A stretch of DNA of 64,000 nucleotides from Paracoccaceae bacterium (lineage in GTDB: Bacteria; Pseudomonadota; Alphaproteobacteria; Rhodobacterales; Rhodobacteraceae): assembly GCA_021647745.1 (NCBI GenBank), contig JAKIUB010000001.1:1-64000 (forward strand), given 5' to 3'. A program made the translations under genes and the position numbers. Positions 35,451 through 42,561 of this stretch are shown piece by piece. A model generated the notes under the pieces. It was not told the origin of the DNA. It worked only from the letters and a program-made list of their open reading frames with translations, and did not search any database. Within the stretch, counting starts at the first letter, position 1; each line of letters begins with the position of its first letter.

Positions 35451-36491
35451 ATGCTGAAATACGCGCTGATGATATTGCTTGGAGCTGTCGCCCCGCTTTT
35501 GGCCAGCCCTGTCAGCCATGATACGGCGCTGCGTATGCTTGCGCCGGCACCGGAGAAGGTGCTTCACGGGCTGTTTCCGGGGGGGTATTCTGGTAATGAA
35601 GACGATATTTCGCCTGATCAGGTGCGTGATTACGAGCGGCTGGTGGCCAGGCGGGTGGCCTGGGTGATGTTTAGCCATAACTGGTATCAGGGTCGCGCGT
35701 TTCCGCTGGAAACCGCAGGCTGGATACGCGGGCAGGGGGCCACGCCTTATATCCGGTTGATGCTGCGCTCAAATACCGAGTTGAACAAGCGTGAGCCGCT
35801 TTACACGCTACAGGCCATTGTGGATGGTAAATTTGATGAAGACCTGCGGGCGTGGGGGCAGGCGGCAGCGCGCTTTGAAACTCCTTTTATCGCGGAATAC
35901 GGCACCGAGGTGAATGGTGACTGGTTTGCATGGAATGCGCGCTGGAATGGCCGCGGCAATGGTGCAGCGCTTTTTGCGCAGGCTTACCGGCATATTATTG
36001 ATGTGGTCCGCAGTGCGGGGGCGAGCAATGTTATCTGGGTGTTCCATGTCAACAATTCTGATTCTCCGCAGCGAGGATGGAACCGCTTTGAGCGATATTA
36101 TCCGGGCGATGATTATATCGACTGGCTTGGGGTTTCGATATATTCGGCCCAGACGCCTTATGAGGATTGGACGGTTGATTTCACCCGCTCCTTGCCCGGG
36201 GTGATGGCGCGATTTGCGGCCATGGCTCCGGGCAAGCCGGTGGTTATTGCCGAAATGGGCACCGATGTGCGCAACCCGTATGAGCCGGCAGGGCCGTGGG
36301 CGGATGCGGCGCTTGGGCTTATCCTGTCAGGCCGCTACCCGAATTTAATCGGCTTTAGCTGGTGGAACGAAAGCTGGCCAAATGGCGACGATCCGGCGCG
36401 GGCAACGGATTTTCGCATCGCTTCCAGCCCCGCTCTGGCCGCGGTTATACGCCGCCATCTGGCCAACCCGCGTGTCCAGTCGCGACCCTGA
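35451..36491 (+). CDS. Exported GH26-type glycoside hydrolase
   Basis: This is a 346-aa protein with a signal peptide (about 1-19, cleavage near LLAS) and a (beta/alpha)8-type fold. Two carboxylates stand where GH26 mannanases/lichenases have their catalytic pair: Glu153 in EYGTEVNGDW and Glu268 in VVIAEMGTD. An aromatic-rich ending (GFSWWNESWPNGDD) is typical. It probably cleaves a beta-glycan in the periplasm or outside. It lies 3 bases behind the MBL gene. The family assignment is by pattern only. Confidence 0.75.
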   Translation: MLKYALMILLGAVAPLLASPVSHDTALRMLAPAPEKVLHGLFPGGYSGNEDDISPDQVRDYERLVARRVAWVMFSHNWYQGRAFPLETAGWIRGQGATPYIRLMLRSNTELNKREPLYTLQAIVDGKFDEDLRAWGQAAARFETPFIAEYGTEVNGDWFAWNARWNGRGNGAALFAQAYRHIIDVVRSAGASNVIWVFHVNNSDSPQRGWNRFERYYPGDDYIDWLGVSIYSAQTPYEDWTVDFTRSLPGVMARFAAMAPGKPVVIAEMGTDVRNPYEPAGPWADAALGLILSGRYPNLIGFSWWNESWPNGDDPARATDFRIASSPALAAVIRRHLANPRVQSRP

Positions 36492-36662
36492 TATTTTCTT
36501 TAAATTACATGTGGTGGCTCTCATCCATGGCAGGTTTTTAGCTTTCAGTTAGGCCTGTGCATATCTGGTCTCTACAAAATTATGTAGGATTCCCAATTAT
36601 CCCCTTGTCGGCCCAAACCGGCTTTGCTATATCGCCCTCACCAGCGCAAATGCGCAGCCTGT

Positions 36663-36737
36663 TCCGGCGTAGCTCAGTGGTAGAGCAGTTGACTGTTAAT
36701 CAATTTGTCGTAGGTTCGATCCCTACCGCCGGAGCCA
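36663..36737 (+). tRNA. tRNA-Asn (GTT), probable prophage attachment site
   Basis: TCCGGCG and CGCCGGA pair as acceptor stem, the anticodon loop is CTGTTAA with anticodon GTT, the T loop is GTTCGATCC, and CCA is encoded at 36735-36737. A tyrosine integrase gene starts 130 bases downstream in the usual arrangement for integration into a tRNA 3' end. The second copy of the attachment core would lie beyond the right window edge. Confidence 0.95.
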
Positions 36738-36803
36738 GAAAATCATTATCGTTCACACCTAATCCACTGAAAAACAACGCAAAATCAATTTGTAAAATTG
36801 TGC

Positions 36804-36857
36804 TTGACTTGTGTCGCGGTTGCTTTGCATAACTATTTGCATAACAATTTGCATAAC
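36804..36857 (+). promoter_or_regulatory. Integrase promoter with three 12-bp iterons
   Basis: TTGACT (36804-36809) and GCATAA (36827-36832) are separated by 17 bases and form a plausible promoter. TTTGCATAAC occurs three times at 12-base spacing (36824-36833, 36836-36845, 36848-36857); the first copy covers the -10 box and the last ends 9 bases before the integrase start. Arm-type integrase sites, a directionality factor or a repressor could bind here. Confidence 0.65.
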
Positions 36858-36866
36858 GGGGTTGAA

Positions 36867-38141
36867 ATGACGGTTTATCGCCGGGGCAAAACTGGAATAT
36901 TCTGGCTGATAAAGCGGGTTCCGGCGCGATATGGCTCGGTGGAGCCGCGCGCCAGAATTCAGCAATCATTGCGGACAGAATCGCGGGGGGTGGCCGAAAG
37001 AAAGGGCGCAGTGGCGTGGGAGCTATATCTTGCGCGCTGGGATGCCTTGAAGGCTGGCCGTGATGGCGATGCGGCGGAATTGCACACCCAACTGGTGCGG
37101 ATATGCGAATCCTCTGGTTTTGAATATAGGAGCGCTGCCGAGCTGGCCCTTGATGCCCCGCTTCGCGATATTCTTGCGCGGATAGATGTGGTGAACCCTA
37201 ACAACCCAGAAACCGCCATGGCGCTACTCGGCGGGTCTGATGCGCCATCCATTACCGTCTCGACCCTGTTTTCCACATATGCCGACCTTACGCGCGCCGA
37301 GCATATTGGAAAATCTAGCGACCAGCGCCGCAAGTGGAAAAATGACCGTCAGCGCGCCATTGCCAGCTTTATGAGTGCTGTTGGTGATATTGACATCGCA
37401 AGTATGACCCGGAGTGATGTGATGCGCTTTCGGCTGTGGCTGTCAGCCCGGATCGAGGCGGGCGAGATTGGGCCGTACTCGGCCAACCGCGAGATTTACA
37501 CACTCGGGGCCATGTGCAAGGCCGTGTTGCGCCTCAAGCTGGGGCGTGAGACGGATATTTTTAAAGCCATGCTTTTCCCCGAGAAAAAGACCAAGCGGCG
37601 CAACAGGCAGGTGAGTTTTTCCACCGCGTGGATATGTGAGAATGTCACCGCGCTCGATGCGCTGGCCGAGCTGAATACTGACGCGCGTGATTGCTGGATC
37701 GCCATGGTCAATACCGGCGCACGGCCTTCAGAGTTGCTAAGTTTGACCGCCGAAACCATCCACCTCGAAGGTGAAGTGCCACATATTTCAATCGAGACTG
37801 GGGTGCGGCAGCTTAAATCCGTGAACGCTGAACGCAAAATTCCGCTGGCTGGGGCATCACTTGCAGCCTTTCAGCGGCACCCGCAGGGTTTTTCCCGATA
37901 TTCCAGCGCAAATGGTTGGAGCGCTACCGTGCGCAAATATTGCAGAGATCGTGCGTTATTCCCCACATCAGAGCATGTTCCATACAGCTTGCGTCACAGC
38001 TTCAACGACCGGCTGCAAAATGCGGGATGCCCTGATTCAATACGGCGGGAGTTGATGGGGCATGCCCCTGAAGGCACGAGCTATGGCGAGGGGGTGTGGC
38101 TGGAAACGGCGGCGGAGTGGATTGCTGAAATTTCTATCTAG
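36867..38141 (+). CDS. int: Prophage tyrosine integrase
   Basis: This is a 424-aa site-specific recombinase that would integrate and excise the prophage at tRNA-Asn. The catalytic region shows Arg286 (NTGARPSEL), the box II segment YSLRHSF with Arg376 and His377, His399 (MGHA) and Tyr406 (TSYGEG). In box II the usual first His is Tyr373. The start at 36867 (MTVYRRG) is chosen because the upstream in-frame codons run through the iteron sequence and give a repetitive peptide, while GGGG precedes this ATG. Confidence 0.92.
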   Translation: MTVYRRGKTGIFWLIKRVPARYGSVEPRARIQQSLRTESRGVAERKGAVAWELYLARWDALKAGRDGDAAELHTQLVRICESSGFEYRSAAELALDAPLRDILARIDVVNPNNPETAMALLGGSDAPSITVSTLFSTYADLTRAEHIGKSSDQRRKWKNDRQRAIASFMSAVGDIDIASMTRSDVMRFRLWLSARIEAGEIGPYSANREIYTLGAMCKAVLRLKLGRETDIFKAMLFPEKKTKRRNRQVSFSTAWICENVTALDALAELNTDARDCWIAMVNTGARPSELLSLTAETIHLEGEVPHISIETGVRQLKSVNAERKIPLAGASLAAFQRHPQGFSRYSSANGWSATVRKYCRDRALFPTSEHVPYSLRHSFNDRLQNAGCPDSIRRELMGHAPEGTSYGEGVWLETAAEWIAEISI

Positions 38142-38325
38142 GCGCGGCTGGCTGCTGGCCTTCAACCATTCTTCGCGCCATCGCCATGGCCGCATCTTGC
38201 GCTGCACGCGCCTCCAGCTCACGGTTGAGCCGCTCAAGAAGCGGACCGAGCTGCGGCAAATCATGAGTGACCATGATCTGCGCCAGCTTGGCGCGTGAGA
38301 ATTCTATGGAGGCACGGGAGATCAT
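38134..38325 (-). CDS. Small helical prophage protein
   Basis: This is a 63-aa frame on the strand opposite the integrase, overlapping its end by 8 bases. It is predicted to be helical throughout (starts MISRASIEFSRAKLAQIM) with Ala/Arg-rich C-terminal half. No domain is recognised and no good ribosome-binding site is seen. It may be the last gene of the leftward operon. Confidence 0.5.
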   Translation of the reverse strand: MISRASIEFSRAKLAQIMVTHDLPQLGPLLERLNRELEARAAQDAAMAMARRMVEGQQPAAPR

Positions 38326-38407
38326 GGCTAGGCGGTAGTTCCTAGCTTATAAGTATTCCCGTGCACCACTTCAGATGAGCAGGCCAGCCCCCACAGGTAA
38401 ATGGCCA

Positions 38408-39037
38408 TCATGAGCCGCCCTTCAGTTCTCTCGCCTTTTGCTCCAGCTTTGCTGCGGCCATTATCACCGGCTTCACGTTCGCTTCGGCTTTGTCGTAGCC
38501 CAGGCTCCACCTGCCATTCAGGCGAGGCAGCATTGCGCGGGGTATGGCTTCCCAATTTGCGAGGGCAGTGTTGGTTTTGTCACCATCGAGGCACTTCAGA
38601 ACCATGCCTATTGGCACGGGGCCATTTGCCTTTTCCCATAGCCACCGATGCTTTTGAACGTGCCTGCGTTCATAGCCGGTGTGCGGGTTCTTTTCCGCCA
38701 CGCTGATTTCCACGTATCCGTCTTTGGTGATCCGCTCATGCCCGAGATGCTTGGTGTTGTGGGGGAGTTGACCTTTTTTGAATTGCGTGCGCGCGCTGTT
38801 GGCATTGAAAGGCATTTTCTTGCCCTTGTTTTCTGGCACGCTGCCTGGGGCGTAGCAGCCGGTGCGGCCTGTCACCCAGCCTTTGCGCTTGCATAGGGAA
38901 TTGTAGTTTGAAAACGAGATATCGCTGCGCTTAAACGCCTGGCAAAACTCGGTATGGGCCGTGCGGCGCAGCTGGGTCTTGTGGGCCTCGATCCACGCCA
39001 GCTCTTTGGCAGAATATGATAGTGCTCGACCTTTCAT
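38408..39037 (-). CDS. HNH endonuclease
   Basis: This is a 209-aa protein. A basic N-terminal region contains a HTH-like segment (ELAWIEAHKTQLRRTAHTEF); the HNH motif lies in the middle (HVQKHRWLWEKANG, then DGDKTNTALANWEAI), matching the phage group with pattern H-x-WE-x-GP-P-G-x-DGDK-N-NW. It could be a homing or packaging-related nuclease. Its ATG overlaps the stop of the preceding 79-aa gene (ATGA). Confidence 0.8.
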   Translation of the reverse strand: MKGRALSYSAKELAWIEAHKTQLRRTAHTEFCQAFKRSDISFSNYNSLCKRKGWVTGRTGCYAPGSVPENKGKKMPFNANSARTQFKKGQLPHNTKHLGHERITKDGYVEISVAEKNPHTGYERRHVQKHRWLWEKANGPVPIGMVLKCLDGDKTNTALANWEAIPRAMLPRLNGRWSLGYDKAEANVKPVIMAAAKLEQKARELKGGS

Positions 39038-39273
39038 CTTGCTTTACCTCCGATTTGGGGAAGCATTGGCAGGAGCTTGTCGCCGTGTTCGGCATAAAGC
39101 TTGGCTGCCTTCAGTTGTAAATCGCCGTTGGTCGCGATCTGGCTTGCCACCGAAACTATGGCTTTGGAGCGGTTGCACTCGGTCGCGATTTGCTCCGGCG
39201 TTAGATGCTCATCGCCCAAGCGTTCGAGCTGGGCGAAAAGGTGGTTTGTTAGATCGGTCATTTTGTTTTTCAT
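39034..39273 (-). CDS. Small conserved-looking prophage protein, leftward operon
   Basis: This is a 79-aa protein (starts MKNKMTDLTNHLFAQLERL), helical, with the segment ECNRSKAIVSVASQIATNGDLQLKAAKL. This pattern is familiar from prophages of alpha- and betaproteobacteria, but I know no function. It overlaps the HNH gene start and the stop of the upstream regulator by 4 bases each. Confidence 0.65.
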   Translation of the reverse strand: MKNKMTDLTNHLFAQLERLGDEHLTPEQIATECNRSKAIVSVASQIATNGDLQLKAAKLYAEHGDKLLPMLPQIGGKAR

Positions 39274-39605
39274 GCTGGTAGCTCCAGTCCATCATCAAGA
39301 ATGGCATCAGCAATGTCATCATCCGCGATGCAGCCGATCAGTCGGCGGCATAATTTGTTAACGGATATCCCGCGCCGTGTGGCGGCTGGGCGCAGGGCAT
39401 CCAGCACGTCCGCGTCAACGCAAACGGTTCTTTGATGCTCAATAGATGGCCGCTTTCTTTTTGCGCTGCTGAGCAGCGCGCTTGCGGCTGAATCATTTAT
39501 GCCGATTTGGCGGGCAATTTCTTTGTAGCCAAAGCCCTTGGCTTGAAGTGCCAAAGCGGCGGCGGTGCGGGATGGATACCCGAGGCATGGTTTAGCAGCG
39601 CCCAT
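39270..39605 (-). CDS. Small regulator with HTH-like segment
   Basis: This is a 111-aa protein. Residues 10-45 (SRTAAALALQAKGFGYKEI then ARQIGINDSAASALL) look like a sigma-70 region 4 / GcrA-type helix-turn-helix; the second half (DVLDALRPAATRRGISVNKL) has the spacing of a ribbon-helix-helix module. It is probably a DNA-binding regulator of the leftward operon. TGATG overlap with the upstream gene. Confidence 0.65.
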   Translation of the reverse strand: MGAAKPCLGYPSRTAAALALQAKGFGYKEIARQIGINDSAASALLSSAKRKRPSIEHQRTVCVDADVLDALRPAATRRGISVNKLCRRLIGCIADDDIADAILDDGLELPA

Positions 39606-39820
39606 CACACGGCCTCCGGTGTGTCTGAAATAATTACGTCGCCCAAGTGCCGTTGAAGCGTGATAACTGCAACCGCCACAATGACCACGTTTTCAGCACT
39701 GATCGAGAACCCGCAATCGGGGCATACGGCAATGTGGCCATTATTCTTTAGTTCCGGCGTTGAGCAGATTCCCTCTGTCATGTTTATTTTTTCATCTGGC
39801 ATACAAAATGGGCAGTCCAT
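39605..39820 (-). CDS. Zinc-ribbon-like small protein
   Basis: This is a 71-aa protein with an N-terminal CPFC pair (residues 3-6) and a later CPDCG pair (33-37), suggesting one zinc site, followed by a hydrophobic strand region (VVIVAVAVI). GGAGAAAAA precedes the ATG. The function is unknown. Confidence 0.65.
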   Translation of the reverse strand: MDCPFCMPDEKINMTEGICSTPELKNNGHIAVCPDCGFSISAENVVIVAVAVITLQRHLGDVIISDTPEAV

Positions 39821-39841
39821 ATTTTTTCTCCTTGATGTCCA

Positions 39842-39922
39842 TCACTGGCCCCGCATGGGCGGGGCCAGACAAAGAGACCAGGTTTCGGGGGTGACGGTGA
39901 CGGAATTAAACAGGCTATTCAT
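39842..39922 (-). CDS. Very short frame (26 aa) containing a GC hairpin
   Basis: An ATG overlaps the stop of the 64-aa gene (ATGA) and leads to a 26-aa frame. The frame contains a 10-bp perfect hairpin (CTGGCCCCGC / GCGGGGCCAG at 39845-39868). Either it is a leader-like peptide gene or the overlap is chance and the hairpin is the real element (attenuator or RNA processing site) before the zinc-ribbon gene. Confidence 0.3.
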   Translation of the reverse strand: MNSLFNSVTVTPETWSLCLAPPMRGQ

Positions 39923-40113
39923 GGCGCGGCTTTCTCAATCAAGTTGGTGAAAATGTTGGTGTAATTGAAGGTCCAATACAGGATCGCCGAGAAGGCAGAG
40001 GCACCCACGAGAGCTAAAATGATTGAGACAATGAAGCTCCAGCGCTCAAGAGCGCGCTCTTCATTGCGCAGCCGGTGGAGGCGCATTTCTAGGCTTTCGG
40101 CTTTTCTGCTCAT
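39919..40113 (-). CDS. Small single-pass membrane protein
   Basis: This is a 64-aa protein with a charged N-terminal helix (MSRKAESLEMRLHRLRNEER) and one transmembrane helix (about 27-50). It overlaps the preceding 53-aa membrane protein gene in ATGA fashion, so the two probably act together, for example in superinfection exclusion (inference). Confidence 0.65.
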   Translation of the reverse strand: MSRKAESLEMRLHRLRNEERALERWSFIVSIILALVGASAFSAILYWTFNYTNIFTNLIEKAAP

Positions 40114-40271
40114 AGTATCACCGCAAATAAAATTGCCAGAAGGGCTGCTACCGCGGTGATTAGGATGGATATGGCCGTATAGGCGCGGGCGAGTTGGTCG
40201 GTTCTATAGGCCAGCACTGTCTTAATTTGGCGGGCGTCCTGATCGGTTAAATAAAGGTGACGGGGAGTCAT
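40110..40271 (-). CDS. Small membrane protein (53 aa)
   Basis: A polar N-terminus (MTPRHLYLTDQDARQIKTVL) is followed by a hydrophobic helix (about 30-53) reaching the C-terminus. The ATG at 40271 overlaps the stop of the 49-aa gene; the longer frame to 40478 runs through the operator region and is rejected. Confidence 0.65.
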   Translation of the reverse strand: MTPRHLYLTDQDARQIKTVLAYRTDQLARAYTAISILITAVAALLAILFAVIL

Positions 40272-40417
40272 GTGTTTGCCTTTGTATATGGTTTTTGAGC
40301 GGACAGCCCAAGCACATAACGGGCGAGGGCACAGAGGGATGCGCTGTGGACCTGCGGATGGCGCAGGATTTGGCGGGCCTCTCGGGCGTTGGCAAGGTTT
40401 GTGATTTTGGTTTGCAT
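40268..40417 (-). CDS. Small protein (49 aa), first gene of the leftward operon
   Basis: An ATG with a near-perfect ribosome-binding site (GGAGGTG, 5-6 bases upstream) opens a 49-aa frame starting MQTKITNLANAREARQIL. Its stop overlaps the next start (ATGA). The protein is basic and helical. The two operator copies at 40454-40505 lie just upstream. Confidence 0.7.
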   Translation of the reverse strand: MQTKITNLANAREARQILRHPQVHSASLCALARYVLGLSAQKPYTKANT

Positions 40418-40453
40418 TTAGCACCTCCAGAGAAATCTGTTGGAGGGATGTAT

Positions 40454-40505
40454 AAACTAAACAATATGCGTGGCGCAACCCTAAAACTAAACGAAATGAA
40501 TATTA
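40454..40505. promoter_or_regulatory. Left operator region (two copies of the AAACTAAAC motif)
   Basis: AAACTAAACGAAATGA starts at 40484 and continues with one base different from the copy at 41091-41112 (21 of 22 identical). A degenerate copy AAACTAAACAATATG starts at 40454. They lie 37-88 bases before the first leftward gene, the place of its promoter. They are probably repressor operators. Confidence 0.65.
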
Positions 40506-40644
40506 CTATGATTCGGCAATATTGTGCTGATTGTGAATTGTGATTCAAATTGCAGGGGTTATCCAGCCCTACAATTTTTCGACATCTGGTATATTGTCAC
40601 GGTTGTGTGGCCTATATTGAGGCTTCACATATGGCGAGTGTTCC

Positions 40645-40650
40645 TATAAT
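40645..40650 (+). promoter_or_regulatory. -10 box TATAAT before the 56-aa gene
   Basis: A consensus TATAAT stands 31 bases before the ATG at 40681. A TTCACA at 15-base spacing is the best -35 candidate. The direction is rightward, between the two operator regions. Confidence 0.5.
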
Positions 40651-40680
40651 GTTCTAATTTATGACGGAGGAGTTATTAGC

Positions 40681-40851
40681 ATGGCTGAAGAGGATAAATT
40701 GAAATTGCTAAAGGATGCCCGGCAGGTATCGGGCCTTCCGCTTGATTTTTGGGTAGATCTTACCGAAGGCCTTGATTATAGCTCTTTGGTGATCCTGTGC
40801 GGGAGATCATCGATCTTCCCGAAATATATAAACTCTAAGGAAATCCCGTAA
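40681..40851 (+). CDS. Small protein (56 aa) antisense to the 3' end of the repressor gene
   Basis: The ATG has GGAGGAG upstream at good spacing and a TATAAT 31 bases before it. The 56-aa frame starts MAEEDKLKLLKDARQVSGLP. Its last 76 bases overlap the 3' end of the repressor gene on the opposite strand. The expression signals argue for a real gene; the function is unknown. Confidence 0.5.
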   Translation: MAEEDKLKLLKDARQVSGLPLDFWVDLTEGLDYSSLVILCGRSSIFPKYINSKEIP

Positions 40852-41036
40852 GTTTTCCGGAGTTTTTTGGCGGATTCCAGCGATAGATCTCGGCGGGCAT
40901 TTTCATAAGGGCCGTAGGCTTGCTCTGAAATACCGGCGCGCTCCGCAAAATCCTTTTTGGAGAGTTTGTGAATGTGGCGCACGCGCTTCAGGCGCGCTGC
41001 TACCGCTTCAATGCTATCTGCGAGTTCTTCCAACAT
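40776..41036 (-). CDS. HTH (XRE/Cro-CI type) prophage repressor
   Basis: This is an 86-aa DNA-binding protein with a HTH_3 domain at about 18-70 (LSKKDFAERAGISEQAYGPY as helices 2-3). It has no peptidase S24 domain, so it is not a RecA-cleavable LexA/CI type repressor; induction must work differently, perhaps through the antirepressor gene at 49.1 kb (inference). It is transcribed leftward from the region that also holds the rightward early promoter. Confidence 0.85.
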   Translation of the reverse strand: MLEELADSIEAVAARLKRVRHIHKLSKKDFAERAGISEQAYGPYENARRDLSLESAKKLRKTYGISLEFIYFGKIDDLPHRITKEL

Positions 41037-41090
41037 AGCTCCATTCTATACATTTAAAAAAAATCCACACTGTGCAAGTTGCGTATTTAC

Positions 41091-41112
41091 AAACTAAACG
41101 AAATGAGTATTA
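41091..41112. promoter_or_regulatory. Right operator (AAACTAAACGAAATGA motif)
   Basis: This is a 22-base sequence nearly identical (one difference) to 40484-40505. It lies between the divergent repressor gene and the rightward early gene at 41122, ending 9 bases before that start codon, so binding would block the rightward operon. Confidence 0.7.
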
Positions 41113-41121
41113 GTGGTGCGC

Positions 41122-41361
41122 ATGACAGATATAAACACATTTATTAAAAAGATTGGGCGCAGCGAGATTGCAGCGCTTGGTCTTCGTGAGCAAGAAATTA
41201 GCCGCGCCAAGCGCGAGGGTGTTTTCCCTTCCGGCTGGTATCTTAGTATCAAAGACCTTGCCGAACGTAAGGGTGTGGAGCTTTCTCCATATATCTTCAA
41301 ATGGTCAAGGAAAGCCCCTGTTCCGTGTGCACATCCTGCGGTGCGAGCGGGTGCTCACTGA
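41122..41361 (+). CDS. Cro-like small protein, first rightward early gene
   Basis: This is a 79-aa protein starting MTDINTFIKKIGRSEIAALG. Its position directly behind the right operator and the pattern IAALGLREQEISRAKREGVFP fit a short helix-turn-helix regulator of the Cro kind, comparable to proteins with a Cro-type aromatic FPSGWY motif (many phage regulators share FPxxWY). DNA binding is inferred. Confidence 0.7.
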   Translation: MTDINTFIKKIGRSEIAALGLREQEISRAKREGVFPSGWYLSIKDLAERKGVELSPYIFKWSRKAPVPCAHPAVRAGAH

Positions 41362-41435
41362 TGCCATTTGTTCCTCAAATTTCCACTCCTCATTCAAAAG
41401 TTGCTCTGTCGCAAGGCAATTTTAGGAGAGACCCC

Positions 41436-41714
41436 ATGGAAAAACTTTGTAGAAAATCATCAAAACCGGAAGAAACTGAAAGAAAGTGGTTTGCCAGTCT
41501 GCTTTGGAGGGCATTCCCCGAGGCTAATTCTCAGGAAGAACTGGCGGATTTGGTGGCGGAGGTGCTTACCACTGACAAGAGGCCCGTACATCCGAAAACT
41601 GTAAGGAACTGGCTGAACCTCGATCACGCACCGCATTTTCGTTATGTGATCCGCGTGATCGCGATGGCCGGGGCTGAGAGCCTTTTTGAAATTATTGATG
41701 GGGAGGCGGCATGA
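41436..41714 (+). CDS. Small early protein with HTH-like centre
   Basis: This is a 92-aa protein. AGGAGAGA before the ATG decides the start. The segment QEELADLVAEVLTTDKRPVH followed by PKTVRNWLNLDHAPHF has the spacing of a helix-turn-helix (with TVRNWL as recognition helix). It is possibly a CII-like regulator (inference). Its stop overlaps the next start (ATGA). Confidence 0.65.
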   Translation: MEKLCRKSSKPEETERKWFASLLWRAFPEANSQEELADLVAEVLTTDKRPVHPKTVRNWLNLDHAPHFRYVIRVIAMAGAESLFEIIDGEAA

Positions 41715-41839
41715 AGTTCGCTTGGCGCATTGCTGCCCGATATTACACGAAGCGGTCTGCACGATCGCTTCGTCGTTCTCGAGTATTTAGGGATAAGGCA
41801 GAAAAGTTTTTCCGGCGCGTCAAGGGGCGTGCACAATGA
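41711..41839 (+). CDS. Very basic 42-aa protein
   Basis: This frame (MKFAWRIAARYYTKRSARSL) is coupled on both sides by ATGA overlaps, to the HTH-like gene before it and the methyltransferase gene behind it. It is rich in Arg and Lys, so it may bind nucleic acid. The tight packing is the main support. Confidence 0.6.
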   Translation: MKFAWRIAARYYTKRSARSLRRSRVFRDKAEKFFRRVKGRAQ

Positions 41840-42561
41840 CTGATTTTGTAGCCAAACGTGTTGAAACCATCGGCCCTGTGCGGCTGTATCTCGGCGATTG
41901 CCTTGAGATTATGCCTAAGCTTGAGCTTGCTGATTTGTGTGTGACGGATCCACCTTACCTGCTGACCTCGGGCGGATGTGCTAATGAAGTTATGGGCGGG
42001 CTTTTTGCCCAATCAAAATACGACAACAGCGGCAAGCTAATGGAAGTTGTGCCGTGGGGTGAAATGGGTGGGCCGATTTACCGTGCACTCAAGGCTGATG
42101 CCGATTGCTATGTGATGGCGAACGACAAAAATATCTGGGCAGCACATGCTGCGTTTCTTAACGCGGGTTTTGGCTTCCACAACTTGCTGACTTGGGACAA
42201 GGTGCGCGCCACCCGTAATCGCTGGTTCATGAAGAATTTGGAATTCACGATTTACCTGTGGAAGGGTGCTGCGGATAAGCGCGGAATCAACGATTGCGGT
42301 TCCAAGCAGCTGTTTCTCTATACTGAAAACGCCAAACGCACCACCGGCCACGACACCGAAAAGCCGGTGGAGGTGATGGCAAATTATATTAAGCAATCAT
42401 CACAGCCTGATGATTTGGTGCTCGATCCCTTTATGGGATCGGGAACGGCAATGGTTGCTTGCATTGAAACCGGTCGACGCGGCGTCGGGATTGAGCTGGA
42501 GCCGAAGTGGTTTGATGTCGCCTGTGAGCGCGCCCACAAGGCTTTGGAGCTGGTGCAATGA
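41836..42561 (+). CDS. DNA methyltransferase (N6-adenine/N4-cytosine type)
   Basis: This is a 241-aa enzyme that transfers a methyl group from SAM to DNA. The catalytic motif IV is DPPY (about residues 38-41) near the N-terminus, and the SAM-binding motif I DPFMGSGT lies near the C-terminus (about 199-206), the order of the beta class. EKPVEVMANYI precedes motif I as usual. No restriction enzyme gene adjoins it, so it is an orphan phage methylase that may protect phage DNA or regulate expression. It overlaps both neighbours by ATGA. Confidence 0.88.
   Translation: MTDFVAKRVETIGPVRLYLGDCLEIMPKLELADLCVTDPPYLLTSGGCANEVMGGLFAQSKYDNSGKLMEVVPWGEMGGPIYRALKADADCYVMANDKNIWAAHAAFLNAGFGFHNLLTWDKVRATRNRWFMKNLEFTIYLWKGAADKRGINDCGSKQLFLYTENAKRTTGHDTEKPVEVMANYIKQSSQPDDLVLDPFMGSGTAMVACIETGRRGVGIELEPKWFDVACERAHKALELVQ

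Noticed and set aside
36557..36832. 91-aa frame over the tRNA-Asn gene
   Set aside because: It translates the tRNA itself and has no start signals.
36824..36857. Three 10-bp repeats as a CRISPR array
   Set aside because: The spacing is only 2 bases, so these are iterons. No CRISPR array or cas gene was seen anywhere in the window.
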